From: Myxococcales bacterium
Lineage (GTDB): Bacteria > Myxococcota_A > UBA9160 > UBA4427
Length of the DNA: 64,000 bases
Assembly (NCBI GenBank): GCA_012960035.1
Contig: DUBZ01000092.1
Span: 21,828-85,827 of the forward strand
Direction: 5' to 3'
Position 1 is the stretch's first letter. Each line of letters starts with the position of its first letter. Under the pieces are notes generated by a model. The model was not told where the DNA came from. It searched no databases and saw nothing but the letters and a program-made list of their open reading frames with translations. This document shows, piece after piece, positions 42,582 to 51,350 of the stretch. Position numbers and translations under genes: made by a program.

Positions 42582-43889
42582 ATGCAGCCCGAAGACATGA
42601 TCATGGTGAGCGTCGACGACCACGTCGTCGAACCCCCGGGCATGTTCCAGCAACACCTGACACCGGAGTACAAAGACAAGGCGCCCAAGATCGATCGCCT
42701 TCCGAACGGAGCTGACGTCTGGGTGTTCAACGGACAGAAGCTTCCGAACATCGGGCTCAACGCAGTGGTGGGCCGCGCACCCGAGGAATACGGGGTCGAG
42801 CCGACTTCCTACGATCAGATGCGCAAAGGCTGTTACGACGTCGACGCGCGGATAGAAGACATGAACGCCAACGGTGTGCTGGCGTCGCTTTGCTTTCCAT
42901 CGTTCCCCGGGTTTGTGGGGCAGCTCTGGGCACGGACCGAAGACAAGAATCTCGCCGCCATGATGCTTCGCGCCTACAACGACTGGCACATTGACGAATG
43001 GTGCGGCGCCTACCCGGGACGCTTTATCCCCCTCGCGCTCCCGTGCATGTGGGATCAACAGTTGATGGTCGAAGAGGTTCGGCGCGTCGCGCGTAAAGGC
43101 TGCACCGCGCTGAGCTTCAGTGAGAATCCCGAAAAGCTGGGCTTCCCCACTCTCCATGACGAGTACTGGGACCCGCTGTGGCAGGTGTGCACCGACGAGG
43201 GGATGGTGATCTGCATCCACATCGGTTCGGCGAGCGGCATGAGCTTTCCAACCATGGACTCCCCGGTTGACGTCATGATCACCACCACGCCAATCAGCAT
43301 CGTGAACCTCGCCGCCGACCTGCTCTTCTCAAAGATCCTGCGACGCCACCCGACACTGAAGTTCGCGCTTTCGGAAGGCGGCATCGGTTGGGTGCCCTAC
43401 TTCCTCGAACGCGCCGACTACGTGTACGAGCACCACAAGGCGTGGACCCACCAAGACTTTGGCGACCAGCTCCCGAGCGAATGTTTTCGCGACCATATCG
43501 TCAACTGCTTTATCGACGACAAGGCCGGCATCGATCAGCGCGACAAAATTGGCGTCGAAACCATCTGCTGGGAATGCGACTACCCGCATTCCGACACGAC
43601 ATGGCCCAACGCGCCTGAAATTCTGTTCGAAGGCTTAGGCAAAGTGTCGGAGGCTGAGATCAATGCGATGACTCATGAAAACGCGATGCGGGAATTTCGA
43701 TTGGACTTCACTGCGGAGCGCCCGAAACAGATGTGCACGGTTGCGGCGTTGAGGGCTGAGTCGCCAAACGTGGACATGTCGCCGATTGTGAATGCCGGGG
43801 GGACGGCGGCGCATGAGGATGGGGATCGGATTGTCACGGGTGGAGATATTGTGCGGCAACTGGCTGGGGCGTTTGTTGAGCGGAGCTAG
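42582..43889 (+). CDS. Amidohydrolase family 2 (ACMSD-like TIM-barrel metal hydrolase)
   Basis: This 435-residue metal-dependent TIM-barrel protein has MVSVDDHVVEPPGMF at the start, where the family's D-x-H reads D-D-H. ASLCFPSFPGF, ICIHIGS with the barrel histidine, LKFALSEGGIGWVPYFLERA and the closing WECDYPHSDTTWPNAPE with Asp and His follow. This set is common in uncharacterised family members from sterol- and aromatic-degrading bacteria; the family includes decarboxylases and hydrolases. GGAG lies before ATG 42582. A perfect palindrome upstream suggests control by a repressor. The substrate is unknown, and HxH being DxH makes metal binding slightly unusual. Confidence 0.88.
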   Translation: MQPEDMIMVSVDDHVVEPPGMFQQHLTPEYKDKAPKIDRLPNGADVWVFNGQKLPNIGLNAVVGRAPEEYGVEPTSYDQMRKGCYDVDARIEDMNANGVLASLCFPSFPGFVGQLWARTEDKNLAAMMLRAYNDWHIDEWCGAYPGRFIPLALPCMWDQQLMVEEVRRVARKGCTALSFSENPEKLGFPTLHDEYWDPLWQVCTDEGMVICIHIGSASGMSFPTMDSPVDVMITTTPISIVNLAADLLFSKILRRHPTLKFALSEGGIGWVPYFLERADYVYEHHKAWTHQDFGDQLPSECFRDHIVNCFIDDKAGIDQRDKIGVETICWECDYPHSDTTWPNAPEILFEGLGKVSEAEINAMTHENAMREFRLDFTAERPKQMCTVAALRAESPNVDMSPIVNAGGTAAHEDGDRIVTGGDIVRQLAGAFVERS

Positions 43890-43974
43890 GAGTGGGGCTC
43901 GACTCTCTGTCATAGCGAGTGCCTTCTATCTGTCGCGTTGGGTGCAAGCTGCGCGCGGGGATGGAAGACGAGCC

Positions 43975-45297
43975 CTACTTAGATTTGCGGCGGCGGACAG
44001 CGGCGGCGTGGGCGGTTAAGCCTTCTCGGGTAGCGAAGGTGTCTACGTCGTTGGCGTCTTGGGTGACGGCTTCGGATGTGTATTCGAGGGTGCTGGTGGC
44101 TTTGGTGAAGTCGTTGCAAGACAGTGGGCCGAAGAAGCGGGCGGTGCCTCCGGTGGGGAGGACGTGGGATGGACCTGCGAAGTAGTCGCCCAGTGGCACT
44201 GGGGTGTTGGGGCCGAGGAAGATGGCGCCTGCTTGCTCGATGGCATTCGCGCAGGTGTCATTGTCGCGGGTCATGATCTGAAGGTGTTCGGCGGCAAAAC
44301 GGTTTGCGATTGCGCAGCTGTCTTCGAGGTCGGTTGCAAGAACGATTGCGCCGTAGGCTTTGAGCGCGGGACGGATGACGTCCGCGCGATCGAGTTGCCG
44401 GAGTTGTGAAGTGAGTTCTCTTTGCACCTCTGCGGCGAGTTGATCGCTGGGTGTCACGAGCACGGCGGAGCCTGGGTTGTGTTCGGCTTGGGCGAGAAGG
44501 TCGGCGGCGACCCAGTCAGCGGGTGCAGTGTCATCGGCGACGATGACGACTTCACTTGGGCCCGCGATCGAGTCGATGCCCACGCGACCAAAGAGTTGGC
44601 GCTTGGCTTCGGCGACGAACGCATTGCCGGGGCCCACGATCTTGTCGACCGGACGAATCGATTGGGTTCCGTAGGCCATCGCGGCAACCGCGACTGCACC
44701 ACCCAGGCGATACACTTCGCGAATGCCAAGTTCACCGGCAAGGGCCAGTGCCATCGAATTGATTTCGCCGCCCGTTGGTGGGGAAACCATGACCACTTCT
44801 TGGACCCCAGCGACTTGTGCGGGGACCACGGTCATCAACACGGTCGATGGATAGAGGGCTTGGCCCCCAGGCACGTAAACGGCGGCGCGTTCGATCGGCG
44901 TGTAGCGGACGCCAAGTTTGCGGCCCCCACGCTCGAGCGGCGGAGGAGCGGTGACCAAGATGTGCTGTTGGTATGCGCGGATGTTCTCAATCGCGCGGCG
45001 CATCAATGCGAGAAACTCGGGCTCAGCTTCTGCGTGGGCTTTGGCGATCAGCTCTTCGGGCACGCGCAGGTTGGCCGGGGTGATGTCTGCTCGGTCGAAC
45101 TGCGACGTGAGTTTCGCCGCAGTCTCGTCCCCCCCGCTTTGGACCTGCGCGAGAATATCGGCCACAACTTGGGGGACGTCGGTGTCCCCAGTTCCCCCAG
45201 CACTCATCAGCCCGCCGCCGCGAAGCACTTTGAGAAGTGTTTCGAGTACCGCTGCGCCGCTGGGCTCGCGCATATCGATGGTTTTAAGTTCACTCAT
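43975..45297 (-). CDS. hisD: Histidinol dehydrogenase
   Basis: HisD oxidises L-histidinol to histidine with two NAD. The 440-residue product has the base/zinc residues: QAEHNPGSAV (Gln and His ligands), catalytic AAEHLQI, GDYFAGPSHVLPT with the Asp ligand and EGLTAHAAAV with the last His. VDKIVGPGNAFVAEAKRQLFG and GIDSIAGPSEVVIVAD are family signatures. I start at ATG 45297 (MSELKTIDMREP); the longer frame to 45348 lacks support. No other his gene is visible. Stand-alone copies usually still serve histidine synthesis, but some act on other amino alcohols. Confidence 0.95.
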   Translation of the reverse strand: MSELKTIDMREPSGAAVLETLLKVLRGGGLMSAGGTGDTDVPQVVADILAQVQSGGDETAAKLTSQFDRADITPANLRVPEELIAKAHAEAEPEFLALMRRAIENIRAYQQHILVTAPPPLERGGRKLGVRYTPIERAAVYVPGGQALYPSTVLMTVVPAQVAGVQEVVMVSPPTGGEINSMALALAGELGIREVYRLGGAVAVAAMAYGTQSIRPVDKIVGPGNAFVAEAKRQLFGRVGIDSIAGPSEVVIVADDTAPADWVAADLLAQAEHNPGSAVLVTPSDQLAAEVQRELTSQLRQLDRADVIRPALKAYGAIVLATDLEDSCAIANRFAAEHLQIMTRDNDTCANAIEQAGAIFLGPNTPVPLGDYFAGPSHVLPTGGTARFFGPLSCNDFTKATSTLEYTSEAVTQDANDVDTFATREGLTAHAAAVRRRKSK

Positions 45298-45511
45298 GGC
45301 TGTCGCGGATCGTACCGCGCAGATCGCGATCAGTCCCGCTTTTGCCACCGCGATTGCAACTGACGGCCGCTTCGCGCTGCACTCGCGCCACCCGTGGTTT
45401 CATACGAAGAACCGAGCCTGTGTTAAATTGCTCGACCTCGTTGGCCCGCGAGCGCGTCGACGCGTGACGCGGGTCCATCCCAGTAATCGGGTCCCAAGGA
45501 AGTCATTTGTC

Positions 45512-45919
45512 ATGAGAAAGTTTCTCAAATCGCTCTTTGGTCGAGGTGACGACCCGAGTCTCACTTCGCAAACCGAAAGCGCTCCGCTGGCTCCGGTAGA
45601 ACCCGTAGCCGAAGCCGCAGGCCGCGCGGCAGCCAAACCCGCGCGCGAAATTGTACCCGCCGGAACGCTGGCGGAGGTTCTTACCGAGTTGACTTCTCAA
45701 GTGTGCGAAACAATGCCCGACCCGCGCGAGCCCGAAGAGATCGATGTTGAACTTCATATGTACGACGCGGGTTATGTGACATCCATTACCGCGGCCGACC
45801 TGCTCGCTCACATCGATGAGCGATACGGGCTCGACATTTCGGAAACCAAGCTCATTGGTCCGCTGCAAAACCTTGCCGCATTGGCAGCACACATTCACCA
45901 GCACGCGCCGTCGCAGTAA
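45512..45919 (+). CDS. Acyl-carrier-protein-like protein
   Basis: This 135-residue protein has an Ala/Pro/Glu-rich tail of about 50 residues followed by a carrier-protein fold. MYDAGYVTSITAADLLAHID carries the predicted phosphopantetheine serine (S91), with Thr instead of the usual Asp before it, and ERYGLDISETKLIGPLQNLA supplies the third and fourth helices. It resembles small stand-alone carrier proteins such as DltC and those of amino-acid or acyl-ligase systems. The ATG has AAGGA 11 bases upstream. It is divergent from hisD, and no synthetase, ketosynthase or transferase is adjacent, so the partner must be elsewhere. It could be an inactive relative if the T-S pair is not recognised. Confidence 0.7.
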   Translation: MRKFLKSLFGRGDDPSLTSQTESAPLAPVEPVAEAAGRAAAKPAREIVPAGTLAEVLTELTSQVCETMPDPREPEEIDVELHMYDAGYVTSITAADLLAHIDERYGLDISETKLIGPLQNLAALAAHIHQHAPSQ

Positions 45920-45932
45920 CACAATAAAACGA

Positions 45933-46118
45933 GTGCCAGTGTTTTTCTTGACTCAACGTTGCGTTGAATCAATTGAAACTCGCTGCCTGTTTTCGCATGA
46001 CCTCGCGCTCCATGCCGTCAAGGGATTGAATCGACCTGCCGTGGGGGTCGACGAGATCATTGGCGCCCAGCAGGCGATGGTGAAGGATCTAGGCTGGGAG
46101 CGCCGTAGAAGATCCTAA
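45933..46118 (+). CDS. Doubtful small ORF downstream of the carrier protein
   Basis: A 61-codon frame from GTG 45933 ends in KGLNRPAVGVDEIIGAQQAM VKDLGW and a basic tail. It has no ribosome site and no family I know, but nothing else codes here. It may be a remnant or a chance frame. Confidence 0.2.
   Translation: MPVFFLTQRCVESIETRCLFSHDLALHAVKGLNRPAVGVDEIIGAQQAMVKDLGWERRRRS
45949..45971. promoter_or_regulatory. Near-perfect palindrome upstream of the alkyl sulfatase
   Basis: TGACTCAACG (45949-45958) faces CGTTGAATCA (45962-45971) across three bases, with one mismatch. It overlaps a TTGACT that could be a -35 element. It is 248 bases before the sulfatase ATG and 30 bases after the carrier-protein stop, so it may be an operator or a mRNA hairpin. 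Confidence 0.35.
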
Positions 46119-46131
46119 GGCCGTGTTTTTT
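46084..46131 (+). terminator. Possible terminator before the alkyl sulfatase
   Basis: AGGATCT (46084-46090) pairs with AGATCCT (46110-46116), followed after nine bases by six T. The loop is long and the T-run is late, so this is a weak candidate for ending the carrier-protein transcript. Confidence 0.3.
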
Positions 46132-46218
46132 GCTGGCCACTCAGCTCCGAGATGGAAAGCATGCGAGACTCCCGGATCGCAGCGACTTTATGGTGCGATG
46201 AATTAGCGGAGAGAGTTT

Positions 46219-48207
46219 ATGAATTACCGACACCATCTGACGGTTGGGCTCGCTGTCTTGGCTTTGAGCTGTAGCTCCGACACGGCGCCAGAAAAGCTTG
46301 CAGCAGCGGGTGACGATGGCAGTGGTCACACGGCTCCTACCGAACAAACGCTTCGCGCCAATGCCGCAGTTCTCAAAACGCTCCCCTTCGATGACCGGAC
46401 CGACTTCGACTTGGCAAAGCGCGGCTTTATCGGGGCCCGTAAAGACCCCAAGATTCTCGACGCCAAAGGCAACGTGGTCTGGAACCTCGATGACTATCGC
46501 TTTGAAACCGGTGATGCCCCGGCGAGTGTGAACCCAAGCCTGTGGCGACAGGCGAAGCTCAATTCGATCCATGGCTTGTTCAAGGTGGCGCCGCGCATTT
46601 ATCAAGTTCGCGGGTACGACCTTGCCAACATGACGCTCGTGGAGGGCGACACCGGTTGGATCGTGATCGACGTGATGACAACCGAAGAGACCGCGCGCGC
46701 GGCAATGGATCTCGTGCGCGAGCACCTGGGTACAAAGCCCGTGAAGGCCGTGATCTACACACACAGCCACATCGATCATTTCGGTGGCATCCGTGGCGTG
46801 CTTCCGGACGCCGACGCTGCAGCGGGCGTACCCATCATTGCCCCTGACGGTTTTCTCGAAGAGGCTGTGAGTGAGAACGTGCTCGCCGGTACCGCGATGG
46901 CGCGACGCGCGAGTTATATGTTCGGCTTCTTGCTCGAACGCAATGCCCGCGCGCACGTCGATTCGGGCCTGGGGAAGGGCACGGCGCCGGGAACGTATGG
47001 CTTGGTTGCGCCCACCGAACTCGTGACGGGTGTGGAACGTGTGATGAACCTCGACGGACTCGAGGTTGTCTTTCAGAACACGCCCGGCGCCGAGGCGCCC
47101 GCGGAATTGATGGCCTACTTCCCAACGCTGCGAGCCATGTGTGGCGCGGAGAACGTTTCGCACGTTCTCCACAACGTGCTGACGTTGCGCGGTGCCAAGG
47201 TGCGCGACGCACTTCGGTGGAGCGCTTATCTCGAAGACGCCATTGCGCGCGCGAGCGATGTCGACGTTCTATTTGCGAGCCATCACTGGCCCACCTGGGG
47301 ACACGACGAAATCATCGCGTACTTGAAGAAGCAACGAGACATCTACAAGTACATCCACGACCAGACGCTGCGCTTCGCCAACCGAGGCTATACGCCGCGT
47401 GAAATTGCCGAGCTGATCACCCTCCCCGACAGTCTCTCAAAGACCTTTGCGGTCAGGGGGTACTACGGCACGGTGAGCCACAACTCGAAGGCGGTGTATC
47501 AGCACTACTTTGGTTGGTTCGAGGGAAACCCGGCAGGCCTGAACCCACTACCGCCAGAAGAAGAAGCGGTGCGCTACGTCGACGCGATGGGGGGCGCAGC
47601 CGCGGTGCTCGAAAAGGGGCTCGCCGCGTATGGCGACGGTGACTATCGCTGGGCCGCGACGATGCTCAACCATCTCGTATTCGCCGACCCGACTCACACC
47701 GGTGCGCGGCAGGCGTTGGCGGACGTCTACGATCAGCTCGGCTATCAGGCCGAGTCCGGGCCGTGGCGCGACTTCTATCTAACCGGTGCGGGCGAACTTC
47801 GCGGCAACGCGCTTCCGGCGAGTCGCGACGCCATCACGCCGATCGACATCGTGCAGAGCATGCCGACCCACTTGTTCTTCGATGCGCTCGCGGTGAGGCT
47901 AAACGGAGAGGAGGCCGCGGACGAAGACACGGTCCTCAACTTCGTCTTCACCGACATTGACGAAACCCACGTGCTCGAAATCGAAAATGGGGTGCTCCAT
48001 CACGCGCGGAGCGATGCACGTTCCGATGCCGACGTGACCGTTACCCTGACGCGGGGCGACTGGAACAAGCTGATTGCCAATACCGTCACCCTTCAAGAGC
48101 TGATCTTTGACGGCAGAATTGACGTCGACGGCAGCACACTCTCCTTGATTGGCTTCTTCGCAATGCTCGACGAGCAGGACCCGGCGTTCAGCATCGTGGT
48201 CCCATAG
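46219..48207 (+). CDS. Alkyl sulfatase (SdsA1/YjcS-type, MBL fold with SCP2-like C-terminus)
   Basis: This large type III sulfatase of 662 residues hydrolyses alkyl sulfate esters such as dodecyl sulfate using two zinc ions. An N-terminal export signal ends in LAVLALSCSS, a probable lipoprotein site at Cys18, so it would act in the periplasm or at the membrane. The metal motif THSHIDHFGG lies near residue 180, and the dimerisation domain and LFASHHWPTWG-type ligands follow. The C-terminal part, with DIVQSMPTHLFFDALAVRLN and VTVTLTRGDWNKLIANTVTL, is the SCP2-like substrate-binding domain. GGAGAG precedes ATG 46219. The gene fits a group of sulfur- and hydrophobic-substrate enzymes in this part of the window. 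Confidence 0.94.
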   Translation: MNYRHHLTVGLAVLALSCSSDTAPEKLAAAGDDGSGHTAPTEQTLRANAAVLKTLPFDDRTDFDLAKRGFIGARKDPKILDAKGNVVWNLDDYRFETGDAPASVNPSLWRQAKLNSIHGLFKVAPRIYQVRGYDLANMTLVEGDTGWIVIDVMTTEETARAAMDLVREHLGTKPVKAVIYTHSHIDHFGGIRGVLPDADAAAGVPIIAPDGFLEEAVSENVLAGTAMARRASYMFGFLLERNARAHVDSGLGKGTAPGTYGLVAPTELVTGVERVMNLDGLEVVFQNTPGAEAPAELMAYFPTLRAMCGAENVSHVLHNVLTLRGAKVRDALRWSAYLEDAIARASDVDVLFASHHWPTWGHDEIIAYLKKQRDIYKYIHDQTLRFANRGYTPREIAELITLPDSLSKTFAVRGYYGTVSHNSKAVYQHYFGWFEGNPAGLNPLPPEEEAVRYVDAMGGAAAVLEKGLAAYGDGDYRWAATMLNHLVFADPTHTGARQALADVYDQLGYQAESGPWRDFYLTGAGELRGNALPASRDAITPIDIVQSMPTHLFFDALAVRLNGEEAADEDTVLNFVFTDIDETHVLEIENGVLHHARSDARSDADVTVTLTRGDWNKLIANTVTLQELIFDGRIDVDGSTLSLIGFFAMLDEQDPAFSIVVP

Positions 48208-48326
48208 CGATCCCGGTCGGGCCGAGATATTCGCAAGCACTCGGGGAAATTGAGAGTTCTCTAACTCGGGGGAGCGCGGAATTTCTCGTTCTCGCATTGA
48301 AACCCGACCCGAAACTGCCAAACTCG

Positions 48327-48344
48327 CGAATGAACAATCATTCA
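48327..48344. promoter_or_regulatory. FadR(YsiA)-type TetR operator upstream of the second P450
   Basis: CGAATGA-ACAA-TCATTCA is an 18-bp palindrome with perfect 6-bp arms (GAATGA/TCATTC), close to the TGAATGA-N4-TCATTCA box of the Bacillus TetR-family fatty-acid regulator FadR (YsiA). It lies 74 bases before the P450 ATG. A TTGAAA at 48297-48302 could be the -35 of a promoter it would block. Confidence 0.5.
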
Positions 48345-48417
48345 CCTCGTGGGTCGTGTCGGGATACGGATGCGTCGCGCAAGGGTTTGAACCTTCCCGC
48401 GCCCCGAGGAGAACGTC

Positions 48418-49659
48418 ATGGCGAGTCCGGCCCCCAACTTCAGCGAGTTCAACCTCGTCCACCCGCTTCACTACGCCGAGCGCGGTTACCCGCACGACAC
48501 GTGGGAATGGCTCCGCAAGAATGACCCCGTTTACTACTGGGAAGAGACCGAGGGCATGCCCTTCTGGGCGATCACCAAGCACGCCGACATCACGACCATC
48601 GGCAAGCTCCCCAGCAAGTTTCATAACGGCCCAAACCTCACCATCAGTCACCTGCCCCGGGAAGACAACGACTTCCCGCCGACCTTGATTCAACTCGACC
48701 CGCCGAAGCACGGCGTATTTCGACGCTTGATCAGCAAGCGCTTCACGCCACGTGCGCTGCTGCGCTTTCACGAAGACATCGACAAGATCGGCAAAGAGAT
48801 CGTCGACAACCTTGTTCAGAATGAAGAAGGCGAGTGCGATTTTGTGTCCGAAGTTTCGGCACCGCTTCCGATCGCCGTCATCGCATGGATGCTCGGCCTA
48901 CCCCGCGAAGATTGGAACCTGCTCTTCGACTGGACCAATCGCATTATCGGCGCAGGCGATCCCGACTTCGCCGTCGAAGGCAAAACTCCGACCGAAGCCG
49001 CGCAAGCAACGATGACTGAGCTCTTCATGTACTTCAGCCAACTCGTTGACGAAAAGCGTAAGAGCCCTGGCGACGATCTCGTGAGCTTGTTCACGCAGTT
49101 CGAAGTCGATGGCGAAAAGCTGACCCAGATGGATGTTCTTGCTTGGTGTCTCATCATCGTGATCGCGGGCAACGAAACCACCCGCAACGCGACAACTGGC
49201 GGCATGCTGGCCTTCATCCAGAACCAAAACGAATTGCGACGCCTGCAAAACGAACCGGGTCTGCTGTCGAATGCGGTTGAAGAAGTCGTGCGCTGGACGA
49301 CGCCGATCATCCACTTCGGGCGCACCGCAACTGAAGACTTTCAACTGCGTGACAAGATGATTCGCAAAGACGATGTCCTCGCGCTCTTCTACCCATCGGC
49401 GAATCGCGATGAAGAAGTCTTCGACGACCCGTACACGTTTCGCATTGATCGCGACCCCAACCCCCACCTTGGGTTTGGGGTAGGGGAACACTTTTGTCTC
49501 GGCGCCCACTTGGCGCGACTCGAAATGGAAGTCGCGTACAAGTACTTGCTGCCGCGCATTGCAGAGGTCGAGCTGATCGGCGAACCCGACCGCTTACACT
49601 CGAGCTTGGTGGGCGGGGTGAAGCACCTGCCTATCCGCTACCGACTCAACTCCGTCTAA
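48418..49659 (+). CDS. Cytochrome P450
   Basis: This soluble P450 of 413 residues differs from the one at 27312. The opening HPLHYAERGYPHDTWEWLRK is typical of steroid- and terpenoid-type bacterial P450s. VIAGNETTRNATTGG (I-helix, about 248-262), E289-VVR292 and the heme loop FGVGEHFCLG with C360 are all present. ATG 48418 follows GAGGAGAACGTC. No redox partner is adjacent. A FadR-like palindrome upstream suggests repression relieved by an acyl-CoA, consistent with a role in oxidising a lipid-like substrate. It converges with the GST gene. Confidence 0.95.
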   Translation: MASPAPNFSEFNLVHPLHYAERGYPHDTWEWLRKNDPVYYWEETEGMPFWAITKHADITTIGKLPSKFHNGPNLTISHLPREDNDFPPTLIQLDPPKHGVFRRLISKRFTPRALLRFHEDIDKIGKEIVDNLVQNEEGECDFVSEVSAPLPIAVIAWMLGLPREDWNLLFDWTNRIIGAGDPDFAVEGKTPTEAAQATMTELFMYFSQLVDEKRKSPGDDLVSLFTQFEVDGEKLTQMDVLAWCLIIVIAGNETTRNATTGGMLAFIQNQNELRRLQNEPGLLSNAVEEVVRWTTPIIHFGRTATEDFQLRDKMIRKDDVLALFYPSANRDEEVFDDPYTFRIDRDPNPHLGFGVGEHFCLGAHLARLEMEVAYKYLLPRIAEVELIGEPDRLHSSLVGGVKHLPIRYRLNSV

Positions 49660-49699
49660 GCGAAAACGCTCGAAGAACTAAAAGCGAACTCACGCGGAA

Positions 49700-50308
49700 C
49701 TACGCGGCGGCGCTTGGCCGTGTCGACACTTCTTTGTGCCAGCGCTGCAGGTTCGTGTGGTTCTCCGCCGCACGCACCTTCACGACCTTGCCGAAGTCGA
49801 GCGACATCTGTGCCGAGATGTCGGCCATCGAATAGTGGTCGCCGCCAATGAACTGCGCTTCGCCTAGACGTTCGTTGAGGAGACCGCAGAACGCGTTCGC
49901 GCGGTCGCGGCAAAGGTCGCCGAATTCGGGGACCTGCTGCTGTCGATCCTTCATGTAGTCGTGGGTGTTTTGAAAACAATGAAAGACGTTTTGCGCGAGT
50001 TCGTACTCGACGCGATGAATCCACATCTCGGTCACGCCGACTTCGTTCGGGGTGGTGCCGAAGAGCGCGGGCTCTGGATGTAGCGCTTCGAGGTAGCGGC
50101 AAATCGCGATCGACTCCGCGATGCGAGAACCGTCATCCAGTTCAAGGACGGGGACTCGGCCGAGCGGGTTGATGGCGCGGAACTCGGGGGATCGCGTCGC
50201 GAGTTTTCCGATGTCGACCTGCTCAGTCGGAATCTCGATGCCCTTTTCGGCAATGAAGATTCGCAGGCGTCGAGGATTGGGGGCCGTGTTGCTGTCGTAA
50301 AGCTTCAT
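49700..50308 (-). CDS. Glutathione S-transferase family protein
   Basis: This 202-residue cytosolic GST has an N-terminal thioredoxin fold (MKLYDSNTAPNPRRLRIFIA, then NPLGRVPVLELDDGSRIAES with the cis-Pro and glutathione-binding Glu-Ser) and a helical C-terminal domain (FCGLLNERLGEAQFIGGDHY, SMADISA). Catalytic Ser or Asn would lie in the first loop. It joins glutathione to electrophiles, for example epoxides. Its start overlaps the stop of the aldo/keto reductase gene (ATGA), so the two are coupled. It is the last gene of the minus-strand run 49700-54993. Confidence 0.93.
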   Translation of the reverse strand: MKLYDSNTAPNPRRLRIFIAEKGIEIPTEQVDIGKLATRSPEFRAINPLGRVPVLELDDGSRIAESIAICRYLEALHPEPALFGTTPNEVGVTEMWIHRVEYELAQNVFHCFQNTHDYMKDRQQQVPEFGDLCRDRANAFCGLLNERLGEAQFIGGDHYSMADISAQMSLDFGKVVKVRAAENHTNLQRWHKEVSTRPSAAA

Positions 50309-51309
50309 TGTTTGTTCTCCTGGTCTTCTTCTTCGGGGTCGAGCGAAATCGACTGGCTTTCTGCGTAACGCGGGCCGGCGACGGTTTCCGAATTGATGAT
50401 CGCGCCGATGCGTTCAATGTCTTCGCTCGAAATTTCCACTTGGGCTGCGCCCGCATTTTCTTCGGCGAACTGCAAATGTTTTGTGCCGGGGATCGGAACG
50501 ATGTCGTCCCCTTGCGCGAGTAACCACGCGAGTGCGATCTGTCCGGGCGCGCATTCATACTTCTGCGCCATCGCGCGAAGGTCATTTAAGAGCAGCACAT
50601 TCTTTGCGAGGTTCTCTTCGAGAAAGCGCGGCATCGTGCTGCGCAGGTCTCGCGGAGCGAGGTCGTCGCGGGTTTCAATTGTGCCGCATAAAAACGCGCG
50701 CCCGAGCGGCGAAAAGGGCACGAATCCGATCCCCAGTTCCTTGCAAGTCCCGAGGACTTTGGCTTCAGGCTCGCGCGTCCAAAGCGAATACTCGGACTGA
50801 ACCGCGGTAATGGGATGCTCGGCGTGGGCTTTGCGAATTGTCGATGACGACATTTCCGAAAGGCCAATGTTTCGAATCTTGCCTTGCTCGACGAGACGTC
50901 CGAGTGCACCGACACTTTCTTCGATCGGGACATTGAAGTCGCGGCGGTGCAGGTAATAGAGGTCGATCATGTCGGTTTGCAGGTTTGCGAGACTCTCATC
51001 GCAGGTCTTCTGGATCGCGGCCGGGGAGCCATCAACGCCGCGCTTGCCCTTGTCATCGACCACGATGCCGCACTTGCTCGCCAACACGAATTCACTGCGC
51101 CGCTTCCCGAGAACCCGGCCGATGAGCTTTTCGTTGTGGCCGAGACCGTAGACGCTCGCGGTGTCGAAGAACGTGTACCCGACGTCGAGAGCATGAAGAA
51201 GGGTGCGTTCAGATTCTTCGGGGTCGGGTTTCCCGTAGGCCTGGGACATGCTCATGCACCCGATGCCAATCGCCGAAACTTCCAGGTCGGCGAGTTTTCT
51301 TGTCTGCAT
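50305..51309 (-). CDS. Aldo/keto reductase
   Basis: This NADPH-dependent carbonyl reductase has 334 residues and a TIM barrel. The tetrad is visible: Asp and Tyr in FFDTASVYGLGHNEKLIGRV, Lys in VLASKCG and His in LYYLHRRD. IGIGCMSMSQAYG opens the barrel, and the cofactor region at the end has DDIVPIPGTKHLQFAEENAG. I start at ATG 51309 with AGGAG 5 bases upstream; ATG 51327 lies ahead of that ribosome site. It overlaps the GST gene by four bases. It probably reduces an aldehyde or ketone made by the neighbouring oxygenases. Confidence 0.94.
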   Translation of the reverse strand: MQTRKLADLEVSAIGIGCMSMSQAYGKPDPEESERTLLHALDVGYTFFDTASVYGLGHNEKLIGRVLGKRRSEFVLASKCGIVVDDKGKRGVDGSPAAIQKTCDESLANLQTDMIDLYYLHRRDFNVPIEESVGALGRLVEQGKIRNIGLSEMSSSTIRKAHAEHPITAVQSEYSLWTREPEAKVLGTCKELGIGFVPFSPLGRAFLCGTIETRDDLAPRDLRSTMPRFLEENLAKNVLLLNDLRAMAQKYECAPGQIALAWLLAQGDDIVPIPGTKHLQFAEENAGAAQVEISSEDIERIGAIINSETVAGPRYAESQSISLDPEEEDQENKQ

Positions 51310-51350
51310 GTCGTCTCCTTGGTTCATGCACTACATCGAGTGCACATAAA

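Noticed and set aside
44918..45511. N-terminal extension of the carrier protein over hisD
   Set aside because: It overlaps hisD on the other strand and is rich in Arg and Ser like other shadow frames.
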